A stretch of DNA of 64,000 bases from NCBI GenBank assembly GCA_963921795.1, contig OY997639.1, positions 49,591,395 to 49,655,394 on the forward strand, read 5' to 3'. This DNA is from Nannobrachium achirus. Its lineage: Eukaryota > Chordata > Actinopteri > Myctophiformes > Myctophidae. Position 1 is the first letter of the stretch, and the number at the start of each line of letters is the position of its first letter. Shown one piece after another: positions 1 through 16,119 of this stretch. The translations under genes and the position numbers were made by a program. Below the pieces are notes generated by a model that ran no database searches, had not been told where the DNA came from, and was given only the letters and a program-made list of their open reading frames with translations.

Positions 1-2063
1 GAGCCATAGCATCCGTGTGTTGTTTGTTTGATGTAACACAAAAGCGGACACAAAAGCAGGTAGACACGGTTGGTTTCTCACTGGCGTCATCACAGGACTC
101 TCTAAAGAGTTCTTCTGAATAATTCATCCTTAATTTCATGTTGAAAATGCCAAAGATGTAATTGCATGCTTTGTGGTGAGTAATATGGAAATAACTTGTT
201 GGTGCTGAGTGTGTTTGCAGGTGTGATATGTGAAAAGGGGCTTGCTTGGTGGGTGCTGAACATCAAACTCTGCATTTGTATGACTAGCATGTGGCCATTT
301 GAAAGGCTGTGTGCTGTTTTACAGAGTGGAAATGTCTGAGTTTCTTCTGGATAAACACGGTGCCACCAGAGTGGCAAGGCCCCCCTAGTCCAAATAACCA
401 GAGTACATTTCGCTCAAGTAAGTTGACATTGAGATAATATTTATTCTAGTTACTTCCAGTACACCAACAATGAACTTGGACAGCCAGAGAGCCAATATAT
501 TTTTGGGAGACCCAACACTAGAATTCAAAGTTCACAAAGTATCAGTACAATCTGTAAGATTGCGCCCCCCCCCCCCCCCCCCCCCCATTCCCCCCAAAAA
601 AAGAAAGAGAAGAAAAGCAGGAAAACAGTATGATAATGGATTGCTTCCAAGGAAAACGGTATCCTGGAAAGGAAGGCAGATAAGACCTGTGTTGTTTGGG
701 AACATGGAGTTATCATCTTAATTTCCCTCCCTTCTTACCAGAGCATAATCCTTATCATTAAATAGGAACAACTTTTCACTGGTTTTCACTTTAGAATAGT
801 GATCAAGAGCATATCCATTTCTGCCAAGCGGTAGGGCCTACATCAAAATGTAAAGGTTGTTCAGGGAGTTTTCTGAATGCATTTTAGAGTATGCTTGTAT
901 TGCTTTGAAAACTATTAACTAGAGTAACTGAAGTACAGTAATTGCAAATCCTTTGAGGCGTTAGAGATGATGAAAATCTGATGATTTGATGTATTAAGCC
1001 AGACATAGTAGCCTACAGAAGTGAGCTCTTTGTGTCTTTTTCCTGTCAATCCAATGTGAATGTGGAAAGGATTTATTTTAAAATGTAAATGATTGTGCCT
1101 CATCAAAAAAATGTTATTTCAAATTCATGGAGCTAAGGAAAAGGCCAACCCTTTTAGTTAAATTGTACGTGAGTCACGTTGGGAATGAAAATGGAATGAG
1201 CTCTTACGTGAAATGCTTTTCCTCACCCCCACCGTGTGGGGGCGAGCCGAGATGCTCGCCCAAGTTACCTTTGAAGTGGTTCATAGACCTCTGTGTCCAC
1301 AAATAATCTTGCATCCAACTGTGCCAGAGAAGTCCTTGCACACAATGTCCCACCATTGTCCTTCATAGTCCCCTGGGATGCAGAGGAAGGGTGTATGGAA
1401 GTGTGTATTTATGTGTGTGTGGGTGTGTACGCAATGTCTACAGGGGACCCTTGTTTCTCTCACACGTATTAAACTATTAACTATACAATTTTGGAACAGT
1501 AGTTTAATGTTTACTGTAAAGGGATAAAAAACTCGCAAAAAAACACATCTGCTCCCTATTGATTGCAGACGTGCTACCCAGTACATTGTGTAAATGTATC
1601 ACTCACAACATAATAATAATAATGATGATGATGAAAATAATAAAATTGGGTAATAGTTTTGATACATTTATTATTACTAGCCCTAGAAGATATGAGCTCC
1701 GAAATTATGTGCAGTGTGGGTTAAGGGGTGTGCACTGTGCACACTATATGAGGGATGGAAAGTAACTTTAACTGGTGCTTTCATGATAATATGTAGGAGC
1801 ATCAATGTAAGCAATACTCGTTTGGTTTAATGGCTATAGAGACCAACAGAAGCAAAGATTTTGGTTAAAAATGGTGCCTCATGCTAGATGCAGAATAGAT
1901 ATGCCTCATGCTAGATGCAGAAAAGATACACGGTAAAAATTCTATACAGCATACGATTTGTGAAAGTGACAAACGGGCTTCACAGTTATGTCAGGTGTGT
2001 TCATATGCTAATAGGACGCGGATTCAGATCAATTGCTCAAGCCACTGAGGAGAAACGCTTTGA

Positions 2064-2072
2064 CAGACACTC

Positions 2073-2125
<53 letters not shown>

Positions 2126-2133
2126 CTCAGACA
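2064..2133. repeat. (ACAG)n microsatellite
   Basis: A nearly perfect tetranucleotide ACAG/CAGA run. It follows two copies of the word GCTAGATGCAGAA (1882 and 1909). The same word also flanks the transposon nest at 15239 and 15961, near a complementary TCTG array. Confidence 0.9.
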
Positions 2134-2253
2134 GACATTCGGAAAATTTAATGTTTGATATTTACTATGTAACTATAAGGCATTATATAGGCCTACCCCC
2201 CCCCCCCCCCCCCTCTCATAAACTGTTATTCATAGTATGCTTCAATATAATTC

Positions 2254-2447
2254 ATGGGCGGCAGTAGCACAGGAAGTAGAGTGGCCGTCTTGGAATCGGA
2301 AGGTTACCAGTTCGATCCCCGGCTCCTCCTGGCTGTGTATGAAAGTGTCCTTGAGCAAGACACTGCACCACTAACTGCATGAGCAGGTTGATGTTTTGCA
2401 TAGTTTCCTGTTTCCTCCACCGTGAATGTGAAATACAATTTGTAACA
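2254..2447 (+). mobile_element. tRNA-derived SINE (V-SINE-like)
   Basis: The tRNA-like head has an A-box-like GGGCGGCAGTAGCACAGG and a B-box-like GGTTACCAGTTCGATCCC. It is followed by a body with CCTTGAGCAAGACACTGCACC, shared with the SINE at 44372. The 3' part is degenerate and no target duplication was confirmed. Confidence 0.75.
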
Positions 2448-2573
2448 TGCTTTACAGAATGCAGTCAGTCATTTTACCATTCATGCACACTAATGACATG
2501 TTTATCTGCCATTCACTACATAGACTATCATTAGTTTTTTTTTCTCAATATATACAGTACCTTGCACAGATGG

Positions 2574-2941
2574 GAAAGTCCTGTTCTGGCGAAGCCCGAA
2601 CTGGCGAAGTGGGGATTTGTCTCCTACCGTAGCGATCTGGCGAATCGATTGTCCACGACACTGCAAGCGGCGCGAAGGCCAGCGGACCTTGGTCCTGCTC
2701 TTCGCCCCCGAGCGCCGCAGGCGCGAGTGGCCGCGAAGAGCGGGCCAGGGCCGCGCGGCCGGCGGAGCGCCGCGCGAGTTACGAAGCCGTGGTGAATGCA
2801 ATCGTTATATTTATGCCCAGGCCGTAAGGCCTGGGCAAGCGCACGATAAACGCCCTGTCCAGAAGACGTTCGCCAGATCGCTACGGTATCGGACATTTCC
2901 CCACTTCGCCAGTTCGGGCTTCGCCTAAAAGGTACGTGCCC
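2574..2941. mobile_element. GC-rich MULE-like element, copy 1
   Basis: The inverted arms are GGCGAAGCCCGAACTGGCGA... at about 2588-2645 and the complement at about 2870-2926. The whole is bracketed by a 10-bp direct repeat GCACAGATGG (2564-2573 and 2942-2951), compatible with the 9-10-bp target duplication of Mutator-like elements. The centre (2648-2853) is a 206-bp, very GC- and CpG-rich block that recurs at 15520-15725 in opposite orientation with two differences. It contains strong hairpins, for example TGCCCAGGCC with GGCCTGGGCA, and GCTCTTCGC with GCGAAGAGC. There is no transposase. Confidence 0.65.
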
Positions 2942-4587
2942 GCACAGATGGAGGGCACTGCTACTGGGTCGTTTGTGACTTTGAACGTTTGACTGTTTGG
3001 ACATCGTTATTTCTTTTTTGTGAAAGTAATTAAAAAATATCATAAATTATCTATTACACAGAAAGCAATATTGTAAAGTAACTTGTGTAAATAAACAAGT
3101 AATAAGGTGATAATAAGTATTAAGTAAGTAATAAGTAATGTGTGATATACTGTAGGCTACATTCTGAAAATAACTCCTCCAACACTGAGTCAGAGAAAAC
3201 TGTATGTACAGTATATGGTCGGTGTATGGTTGTTTTGAGCTACTGTACTTCTTTCCTGATTGATGCTGTTGAACCTTGTGCAGGCAATCAGAAATATCAA
3301 AAGAAGCATTTATGTTCTTTTTAATTGCGAGTGAAGAGTGCATAGGAGTTCTTTTTAAAAAGCTTTTATTTAAAGCCCATAATGGTACTCATTGTGAGGT
3401 TTAGAATTTTGAATACAGGCTAATTGCTACTTTGTCGTGCTCTCTGTTGAAAAGAAATCAGAGATTTTGTTGTTCTCAAACCAAAACCACGAAATTACGT
3501 TCTACAAATGATTCCGAGTGAATGCTACCTGTTCTAACTCAGTGAGGCTGATCATTATTGCCTACTTAATTCACTGAGCACAGCAAGGTTTTAATCATAG
3601 TCTACAGTAAGATGAATTTCTGATTAGTGTGAATCTGTACACATTGTGGTTTTCGCACACGTGTGTGCATGTGGGGGGCTGTAATACATCTTTGTAATTA
3701 GTCTCATAATTATAAGGCAATAAACAGCAGCACACAGGGGACACCAATCCATTTGCAGTACAACAGCAATTACCTTGGTAAGATGTGTTGCAGTGACAAA
3801 TCTCCAGAAGCCATGGAGCTGTGCACTTTTCCAGTTTAAAACTGGAATATATGTTCAGCTTTGTTTATATAAATGCGTCTAGCTTGTATAAATTTGTAAA
3901 ACTCAGCGACGAGAGTGTTAATATATACTGTACAGACTTTCCGAAAGTGATGTTAATGGATTAGAGTGCACTTCCCTCCAAAACTTTTCATCCAAATACA
4001 TCAGTGGTAAACTTTTTTTATTGCCAATATTATAATCCATTATTTTTGTCGAGTCTTTGTCCATGAATTTCTTTATCCCCACGGGGGGCTGTCTAGAACC
4101 AGCAATCTCAATTCTTTAGATGCTGGTGCACAGCAGCTCATCTCTGAGCTCTTGTCGATCCAGTTGATGTGGTTATAACAGACAAGTGAGTGAGAGTAAA
4201 TTGGCTTGGCCTCCATTAGCTCCAACCGTGCCTCATTATCAGCAGCCAACATCTAGCCTGCAGGGCCAGCTGTGTGCGAACCACATGCCTGCTACCTCCA
4301 TGCCTTCACAGACTAATAAAGGCTCATTTATGCTTCATTGTACAATATTGCTCCACATAAGTAACTGATATTCAACCGAACAAGACTAAGGATCTATAAG
4401 CGCTGCAAGCAGTGAGTCCATGTGGCTCCTCCTTATACCCAAATGGAAATAGCCCGAACACTGGTACTGGTGCTATCGTGCAGGTGTGGCAAGCTCATTT
4501 TAGGTCACAGGTTTCTATTGGGCAAAATTCAACTCGGTACACTTGCAGTGCATTGCACTGAGGTATGATGTTGTGTGGTGCAAGCAT

Positions 4588-4590
<3 letters not shown>

Positions 4591-4684
<94 letters not shown>
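4591..4684. repeat. (GT)n microsatellite
   Basis: About 47 uninterrupted GT dinucleotides. Open frames read through it as Cys-Val or His-Thr repeats and are not genes. Confidence 0.97.
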
Positions 4685-4685
<1 letters not shown>

Positions 4686-5311
4686 GGGTCTAAGGCTGCA
4701 TGTTCTTTTGCCATTCATCAGTTAGAGCCATTTTCCAGGCCAATAAGCTTCCAGGCCTGTGAAGAGCTGAGAACTGAGACCCGGCTCTCGGTTGGCTTAT
4801 ACAGCAGTGTCACATGTAGGAGATGAGTTCAAACCTGCTTTATAGTCCATTACTCTGAGAAGAACTTGAGAGTAATCTCAAAGTCAATGTGAGATTTCAA
4901 CAGAGCTGTGTCCACTGTGCCCCGACAAAGCAGTTTGGTCTGCTTAATTGCTTTTGCTGATTTGTATTACAATGAAAATGTATGCTTTTCATTTGGACAC
5001 ATCTTGTAAATTGGCTCATTTATCTTACATTTTGTCCCCAGAGTAGGGACTCAAGGGTTCATGTACTTAAGTGGAATGACTCAATTGACGACCAGCAGTG
5101 TATAGTTATTAATGAATGTTTCTGCAGATCCATGTCTCCTATTTTCTCCCCAATTCCCCATGCGTACCTGTCGCTCCCAGCCCTGGTGGAAGGGAGAGAA
5201 AGGAAGAGAGGGAGACAGAGTACCAGAGTACGATAACATAAGAATACTATGTCCTCTGCATGAATTATAATAACCACATTGTATACTTCGTAGTACGACG
5301 AAGTTGTTCGG

Positions 5312-5389
5312 TGAAAGTAGCAGATCTACAAGCTCACAACACGTCACAATGTGATGCGTTGAGAGCTTGCAGTTATGCTATTTTTTGAA
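5312..5389. repeat. Short palindrome family copy
   Basis: The left arm AGTAGCAGATCTACAAGC is followed by TCACAAC; the right arm GAGAGCTTGCAGTTATGCTA is its diverged complement. It belongs to the dispersed ~70-bp family described in the findings. Confidence 0.75.
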
Positions 5390-8300
5390 ACATCTGACTT
5401 GGTTATAGCCTACAATGACAGTGCCCAAAATTGGGATGCCAGGTTGAAAGTAATCCCCCTTAATAGCAACTGACCTCTGCTCACACACTTATTGTTGGTT
5501 TTGTAGTGCGGCCAAGGAAGCTCTGAGATAAGCGAGGGAAACTGTTGACAATTATCGACCCAGTCAACCATAAATAATTGAAGTGAAAAACAAGACATAG
5601 TAGTTTGAGGCAAAATTATTCAGTCCCATTTGCGTTCATTACTTTGCAGAGTGGCATCACAGAGTAAAGGATTTATGAAAGATGTTTGCCAGAATTGTAA
5701 TCATCAATGTTGTTTATGATTCCTCTCGTCTATCTCCGAGTTAATCATTCCGGTATTGTCTGCTTTCTGTCCCTAGCGCTCTGTCACTCGGTGTCTCACT
5801 TGATTAAATACCCACTAAAACTGATGACAAGTTCGATCATTCATTCAGTTCATGTTGTTGGTCTATTTAAACACTTCCTTATCCTGCTCATGAAAATCAG
5901 ACAGTTCTTGGTGACTGGACAGTGACTCAGGGTTCAGTGCCTATTCAAGCAACTGTCTCTGTATTGATAAGCCTTCATTAAGAGATCAGGGGCAATGGGC
6001 CGGCCAGCAGGCGGACCTCTGACGCCACGCTAATGTCACCATGACTCAGCCATAACCATATAAGGAGTTCCCAATGTAGCTATGCCCAAATATGGAGCGA
6101 TACATGTGTGAGGGCCTAGGTGAGAGGGCCGCGTAGCTTGGAGAAAGTAAACTGAAATAAATACAAATACCTGTATCTCTCTGTCTGTCTGCGGATCTGC
6201 GGAGGATACACCAAATATGAGCACGTTTGGGGTGGAATGGGCACCGGCTTCCCTGATTGGCCAACCCGAACCGTCGGCATCGCTGGCAGAATTGTCAGCG
6301 TGTATTGACCACATAGTCCACATAAGGTACTGACTGACACTGGTATAATCCGCAGGTAGGTCCATGAGGAAGAGCAAAATAAAACAAAATAAAACAAAAC
6401 AAAACACACAGAATACATCAAGTAAAGGAGTATTGCAAAAACGGGTGGTGGCCATTTGCTGGACAGTGGATGTCACAAATGTACCCTGCCCATATACAGC
6501 ATGGAGACCACTTTAAACTAGATTACACACACACAAACACACGCATGCATGCATGCACGCACGCACACACACATGTTGCCCGCCTCCGTTAGGGGTCAGA
6601 GGGCGGGTAACCTGTAGAGTCTGTAGTGTAGAGTCTATAAAAGACAGAACACGCTCTGTTTATGTTGATCGTTTCACTGCTGGATTTATTCCCAACAATT
6701 TATAATATCAAGATAACCATGAGCTAGAACCATAACACTTCATATTCAATTGCTTATCAAATAATATCTTGGCTTGGCCACTCAGACCCATTTAACACGT
6801 AAACTCCATCACGGTATTCCCAGTAATTACAGTGCAGTATTATCACACAAAAATACACATCACCGAAAGTGTACAAAAATGTACCCGACGTGTTAAGTGA
6901 ACACTCTGAACACACTGAGTAGAACTTAGGTGAGTGGAAATTTGAAAAGGAATGCCAGTCTTGGACTGACAGGCTAGACTTATAAAAGCAATGGCCCAAG
7001 CCATTGTATGGCTAAGAAAATAAGCCATGGTTCTGCAGCACTGGTACTTGAAAGGACACAGCCAAAGGCCCATCTGAACAGTAACATTACTCAGTCCAAG
7101 TAAAATCATTGCTGGTCAAATAATTAACCCTATGGTGGCAATTTTCACTCTTTTTTCACTTTCACACACAGTTGAATGAAAGCTTGCAAATAAATTGAAA
7201 GACAATTATGCAAGTCACAGACACATTAATCAATGGTTAATTACTGTGTGTGTGCAATGTAGTACATTTTTAGTTTTAAGGGCTGTTTGGGAAATCATTA
7301 TCCCGCTCTAATACACAGGAAACAGAATGGTCTTCCCAAATACAATCATGATTCAGTTGAATAGACAATGAAAATGTCTTGATAAACAAAACACCTTTGC
7401 CTTTAGCAGATCTTTTTTAAGGTAAATAGTTTCTGTCAGCTGTCCCTATATAAATGTAAGCTGTTCCCCACAAACCTCTGAGACAAATAAGATGATTAGG
7501 AAGTGAACTAATTTTCAAAAGCTATCAGTATATCAAATTATGTGAATGTTGTCAAATTAGGATTTAGGTCTCATTTGAACTTTCAATATGGCAATGCTTA
7601 TCAAAAGCAGGCATAATCACGGCATTCTATCTTACTATCTTATCTTACAAAAACACTTCAATCTCCCGGCAGTGATTAATAAATCCCCCTCTTCACTGCT
7701 GAAGCTCACTGATCCCTGTTGACTAGCAACGACCCTCAACAGCAGAGAGATGCTACTAACAACAAATGAAATGGTAAAAAGGGCTTTGTGATGGAACCAA
7801 GGCTGTCTACCACCTAAAATTCTTCCTAGAATATTTATCCAACCTTTGGCAATGTAGTAGATAACCCCACTCCAAGTTTGATTATAATCTTGTGAAGATT
7901 TGAGGTTATGTCTACACCACACACCCACTTCCTGTAGGCCAGTCAGATAGGATCAGCATAAATAGACTCTTCCCAAGTTCAACCATGTTTATGTGTTGAA
8001 AGTAGAAGTTTGCAGATACAGACATTGTGCAAACATGGGCTGGGCCTGGGTTTCATTAAATCCTGGCTTGTCCCTGGGATCTGTTATGTGGCCAGACTGC
8101 CAGAAGGGCACAGGCTCTCCTCCAAAGAAAACAAAGCACTCCACTGCCAGAGGCCAATGCTGACTTCAATGAGACAAGACAAACTCAAATCTTCCCTTGG
8201 TTCTGTGCTGTCTACATGTCATCTGAGGCTAAAATGGGTGCTTGCAAGGTGGTTATTTTAAGGCCAATCACTTTCACAAATGTAATCTAAACTGATTTCC

Positions 8301-8640
8301 CAGTTCCATTTGTGATCTGTGGCTATTTTGCACCTGCAGATCAGTGTCAAAATATATCTCATGCGTATACTGTACATTTACTGGACCATATCAAGCTATT
8401 GCTAAACTACTCCTCAGCATGTCATGTACATACTGATGTCATGTGCAGAATGGAGGTTAGAAAAATGAATATACAGTATGTGATGTGATGACATTTGCAT
8501 TATTACAATGCATGAGGGGGGGGGGGGGGGGTGTAAGATTCCCTGGTATGTAAACATAATGAATATATCTTTCCTTCTGAGTGAAGTGAAGTTGTTGATC
8601 TGGTGAGAACATACCGGCTGTACAATGACTAACAGCTAAA

Positions 8641-8749
8641 ATGTGTATAGGGAATGGATCGCACACAGTGGCAAGAGTTATGTATTTGCTTTATAAAGCA
8701 AAAGAAACATAACTCTTGCCACTGTGTGCGATCCATTTCCTATACATGT
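8641..8749. repeat. 109-bp hairpin with 43-bp arms
   Basis: The arms at 8641-8683 and 8707-8749 are almost perfect complements, separated by a 23-bp AT-rich spacer. They include GATCGCACACAGTGGCAAGA and its complement. It looks like a young MITE or a snap-back duplication. Confidence 0.85.
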
Positions 8750-10273
8750 TTGATGATCTAAGAGAACACCGCACCAGTCAAGTCAGAGCGTGGTAGTAAC
8801 AAAAAGGGTTTATACAGCTCAAATGAGGCCATGGATAAAAAAACAAGCAAAGCACCTGGGACTTAGTTGGGGACATGAGCCTTCATCTGCTACACAGTAC
8901 AAACCTGAGAAAACTGGAGGTTAGTTTTAGTGTGTACAATGAAAAAGCATCACTTTGTTGTAAAACGCTGAAAAATACAGCCACATTACACACAAAGGAA
9001 ACCTTGATCTGTTGATTTTGCTTAGGTCCCACTATGTATGCAGACTGTGAACTGCAACCATTGGAAAGGCACTAGTTTTGCAATCAATTTCTGTGCATTT
9101 TCTATTCATCATATGGGCACTTGTTAATACCTATAGTGCCATTTGTACATAATTATCTATATAGAAGGTATGCGCGTGACATCATCGCACTCAGAAGTAA
9201 TACAGGAACGCCTACTGAGTGGCAAAAAACAGGCAGCAGGAGTCATGAGGAGTCAGTAGGAGTGAGGAGGAGTTTCCCAAAGAGCTTCCACTTCCTAACT
9301 CCAATGCTTCATGGTGCTTTTGCCACTCAGTCTAAATGAGTGGCATGCCGCATGATGCATAACTTCTATAATCAGTACCCCATATAGCCCACCATATACT
9401 TACATCATTTCCTACCATTTTCAATTGCATTCAATCAAAGTTCATATACCGTAAAATATATCAGACAAAAATAATGCATGATAGATTACAGTAGCCTACA
9501 AGCTCCACGAAGCCAGAAGAGAATGTTATTTGTTGGGGTTAAATTGGAGCCCATTTGTGAGCCAGTATTTACCTTTTTAGTGATTACTGTAAATCCAATG
9601 AAAGGAAGGAAAACAAGATTTGGGTGAGGAATGTTTTAAAGCTGTTGCCTAACTTTTAAATAAAGGATTATCTTTGGGTCAGTGGAGGCATAAACAAAAC
9701 TGCAGAGGAATAGAAACAGTAACTCGTTACAAATTAACACGTTATATAACTAGCAGTGTTCTCAGATGTTTAGAGTCAAACCAAACCCTTTTCCACAGCA
9801 AGTCAGCGAGCATTCCTAACCACATAACCACAAATAAAGGCAGCGACCATTAATAGCAGTGGTGTAGCGTCCATCTCCAAATTTCTGCTTTGAAACAGTT
9901 GAATGACTTGATGTTAAGGGTTTATTTAACTTGTTCGGTCTGGTTGACACCAATCACAAAAAGTGTGATGAGTGTAAATCATTCGGACAGTCCCAAGAAA
10001 AGAAGAAAATCCTTATGGTCAAATATATATTTATTTCCATATACCTTCATACAAACATTACAATTTCAAAACAAAAATAAACTGTTAAAACCCAGTAATG
10101 AATTAAAGTGCACATTTGTGGCTGTGAGCAATATCCCCAAGACAATAGTCAAGTGTTTAAAGCTTTTGCTTTTCTTTATCAATAGTTATGTGCAAAGGAA
10201 TCATTATGATTGATGAAAAGCACTATTAACTTTTTCCAATCTGTAGTCCGTCTTACACACCTGAGATGTAGTA

Positions 10274-10315
10274 CAGCCTCATCAGAAGTGCATTCAGCCT
10301 CATCAGAAGTGCATT
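10274..10315. repeat. 21-bp perfect tandem duplication in the lratd2 3' region
   Basis: The unit CAGCCTCATCAGAAGTGCATT occurs twice in direct succession about 270-310 bp beyond the lratd2 stop codon, so it may lie in the 3'UTR. Confidence 0.85.
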
Positions 10316-10582
10316 CATTAGAGAGGCTTTGCTTCTCTATGCAAATATTAACTGGATATGATATGGTTAACCCTGGAAAATAAAAGCTTGTGTTTATCTC
10401 CTCCTATAATGGTTAAATGGCCTGGTGGCGAGCTCGGCCCTGGGGAAAGGACTTTGATTTCGACTTACATCATGTTCTCTCCAACCTATTTAAACAGTTG
10501 GCTTTAGCACTATGCTGGTCAGTGGTGGCTCATCCACGTGCTTCAAAACACTTTACAAACTACCAGTATCTTGTGTTCTGTG

Positions 10583-14760
<4,178 letters not shown>

Positions 14761-14811
14761 GTGTGTGTTTTTATTTATCCGAGTCGAACACACGCACAAG
14801 TCGTTTATAGT

Positions 14812-15033
14812 ACTGGTTCCCAAACACTGGGTCGGGACCCATGTGTGGGTCACGGACCAATTTTTATGGGTCTCAAATTTTTTGTTTACTACATCTTGTT
14901 TTTAATTAGGGCCCTCCCGATAATGAGGTGCGTACTCGAAAAGTAGACTACTCCTTTGCTACTTTGGACCAGACCATTTGGAACCCCCTCAAGGAACCCA
15001 GAGGGCCCCTGGACCACACTTAAAGAACCACTG
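14812..15033. mobile_element. hAT-like MITE, GGTTCCCAAAC type
   Basis: It starts CTGGTTCCCAAACACTGGGT and ends AAAGAACCACTGG, with 'gggaccca' and 'ggaaccca' subterminal motifs. It is related to the copies at 13323, 56649 and 58802. The target duplication is not clear. Confidence 0.6.
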
Positions 15034-15238
15034 GTCTATCGATAGTATTCGATACTACTGACGGGTTTAAAACAACACATTTACACAACTTAAAGCAAAG
15101 GGCATATCATGAATACTATATTACACAGTTGTAGATTATATAAACTCATACAACACCAAAGTACAGTTTATCTAACCAGTCAGCATAATTTCTGTCTGAG
15201 CAGCGTGTGCGGGTTTCCCATCTGGTCTTGGGCCTTCA

Positions 15239-15980
15239 GCTAGATGCAGAATAGACCCAAATTTAGAGTGAACATTTTTAACTCAAGTCAAAACCTTCTG
15301 GGGGTCTCTGGAACAACGTATTTTGAGATGGGGGTCCGTGGCCAAATACATATATCAGTTTGGGGGTCCTTGACGCGTGATTATGGATCCCACTGGGAAA
15401 GATGGATAACCACGCCCCGGACTCATTTTTTAAGCTTGTGATTGGCTGAACCGGACGTAGGGAGCGCTCCGTTGTAGTCTCTTGGACCGCGCGAGGTGCA
15501 CCAAACCCCAATTATCATTGCGTTTATCGTGCGCTTGCCCAGGCCTTACGGCCTGGGCATAAATAGAACGATTGCATTCACCACGGCTTCGTAACTCGCG
15601 CGGCGCTCCGCCGGCCGCGCGGCCCTGGCCCGCTCTTCGCGGCCACTCGCGCCTGCGGCGCTCGGGGGTGAAGAGCAGGACCAAGGTCCGCTGGCCTTCG
15701 CGCCGCTTGCAGTGTCGTGGACAATAACTGTGAAAACGAGCGCTCTATGCCGTTTCCATCCATCTTTCCCAGTGGGATCCATAATCACGCGTCCTTGACA
15801 TGACAAAGTTTGAGAATCACTGATATAGCAACATAAGTTTTTCAGAAAACTGTTTGGATTTAGAAGACATTTGTAGTACTAGTATCGGCCTATGTCAGTG
15901 GTGATAAGCTCCCCTAAAATGACCCCCAGAAGCAAATATTTTCACTCTGAATTTGCCTTAAGCTAGATGCAGAATAGATA
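15239..15980. repeat. Composite transposon nest bounded by GCTAGATGCAGAATAGA direct repeats
   Basis: The word AGCTAGATGCAGAATAGA occurs at 15239-15256 and 15961-15978. Just inside, CCAAATTTAGAGTGAAC (about 15258) and TTCACTCTGAATTTGCC (ending about 15958) are imperfect inverted repeats. Between them lie a degraded hAT-like element ('gggggtcc' motifs) and the MULE-like copy at 15375-15790. It could be an old element with long direct flanks. Confidence 0.5.
15375..15790. mobile_element. GC-rich MULE-like element, copy 2, nested in a hAT-like MITE
   Basis: It has perfect 33-bp terminal inverted repeats (GCGTGATTATGGATCCCACT..., 15375-15407 and 15758-15790) and an exact 9-bp target duplication GTCCTTGAC (15366-15374 and 15791-15799), fitting the Mutator-like superfamily. 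It interrupts an older element whose right end reads TTTGAGAATCACTG at about 15822. Its interior (15520-15725) is the same 206-bp GC-rich core as in the element at 2574, inverted, although the terminal repeats of the two elements are unrelated. There is no transposase. Confidence 0.8.
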
Positions 15981-16076
15981 CACACAGCTCAGCCTCAGGC
16001 TCGTTGGCAAACGAAAGGTTGCGTCTGAGCAACCCTCTTTCTTCTCGTTTCCCCCCTCTTCTGTCTCTGAAATCAT

Positions 16077-16077
<1 letters not shown>

Positions 16078-16119
<42 letters not shown>
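16078..16119. repeat. (TCTG)n microsatellite
   Basis: About ten tandem TCTG units, the complement of the ACAG array at 2064. Both lie near GCTAGATGCAGAA words. Confidence 0.9.

Larger units (their letters stand above)
1..10582. other. Gene-free, repeat-rich interval
   Basis: I find no convincing exon here. The interval holds a poly-C run (565-586), a 27-bp tandem duplication (about 1875-1928), an ACAG microsatellite, a C run at about 2198, a tRNA-derived SINE, a GC-rich MULE-like element, a long GT microsatellite, one full short palindrome (5312-5389), CATATA/GCCCATAT-type repeat scraps (6050-6500), a G run at 8517 and a 109-bp perfect hairpin. Open frames of 60-100 codons are scattered here without protein similarity I recognise. 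The last ~700 bp may be lratd2 3'UTR. Confidence 0.6.

Noticed and set aside
2502-3043. Arg/Ala-rich frames over the GC-rich element (also 15430-15806)
   Set aside because: The block is open in many frames only because GC-rich DNA lacks stops; it is a transposon core with no conserved protein.
4515-4826. Open frames of poly His-Thr or Cys-Val over CA/GT tracts (also at 16588-17246, 25203-25577, 27020-27373, 48093-48503, 54711-55001, 59965-60180)
   Set aside because: They are translations of dinucleotide microsatellites, open in several frames and both strands.
7635-7928. 97-codon minus-strand frame
   Set aside because: Normal composition but no recognised family, splice context or neighbours; probably chance.
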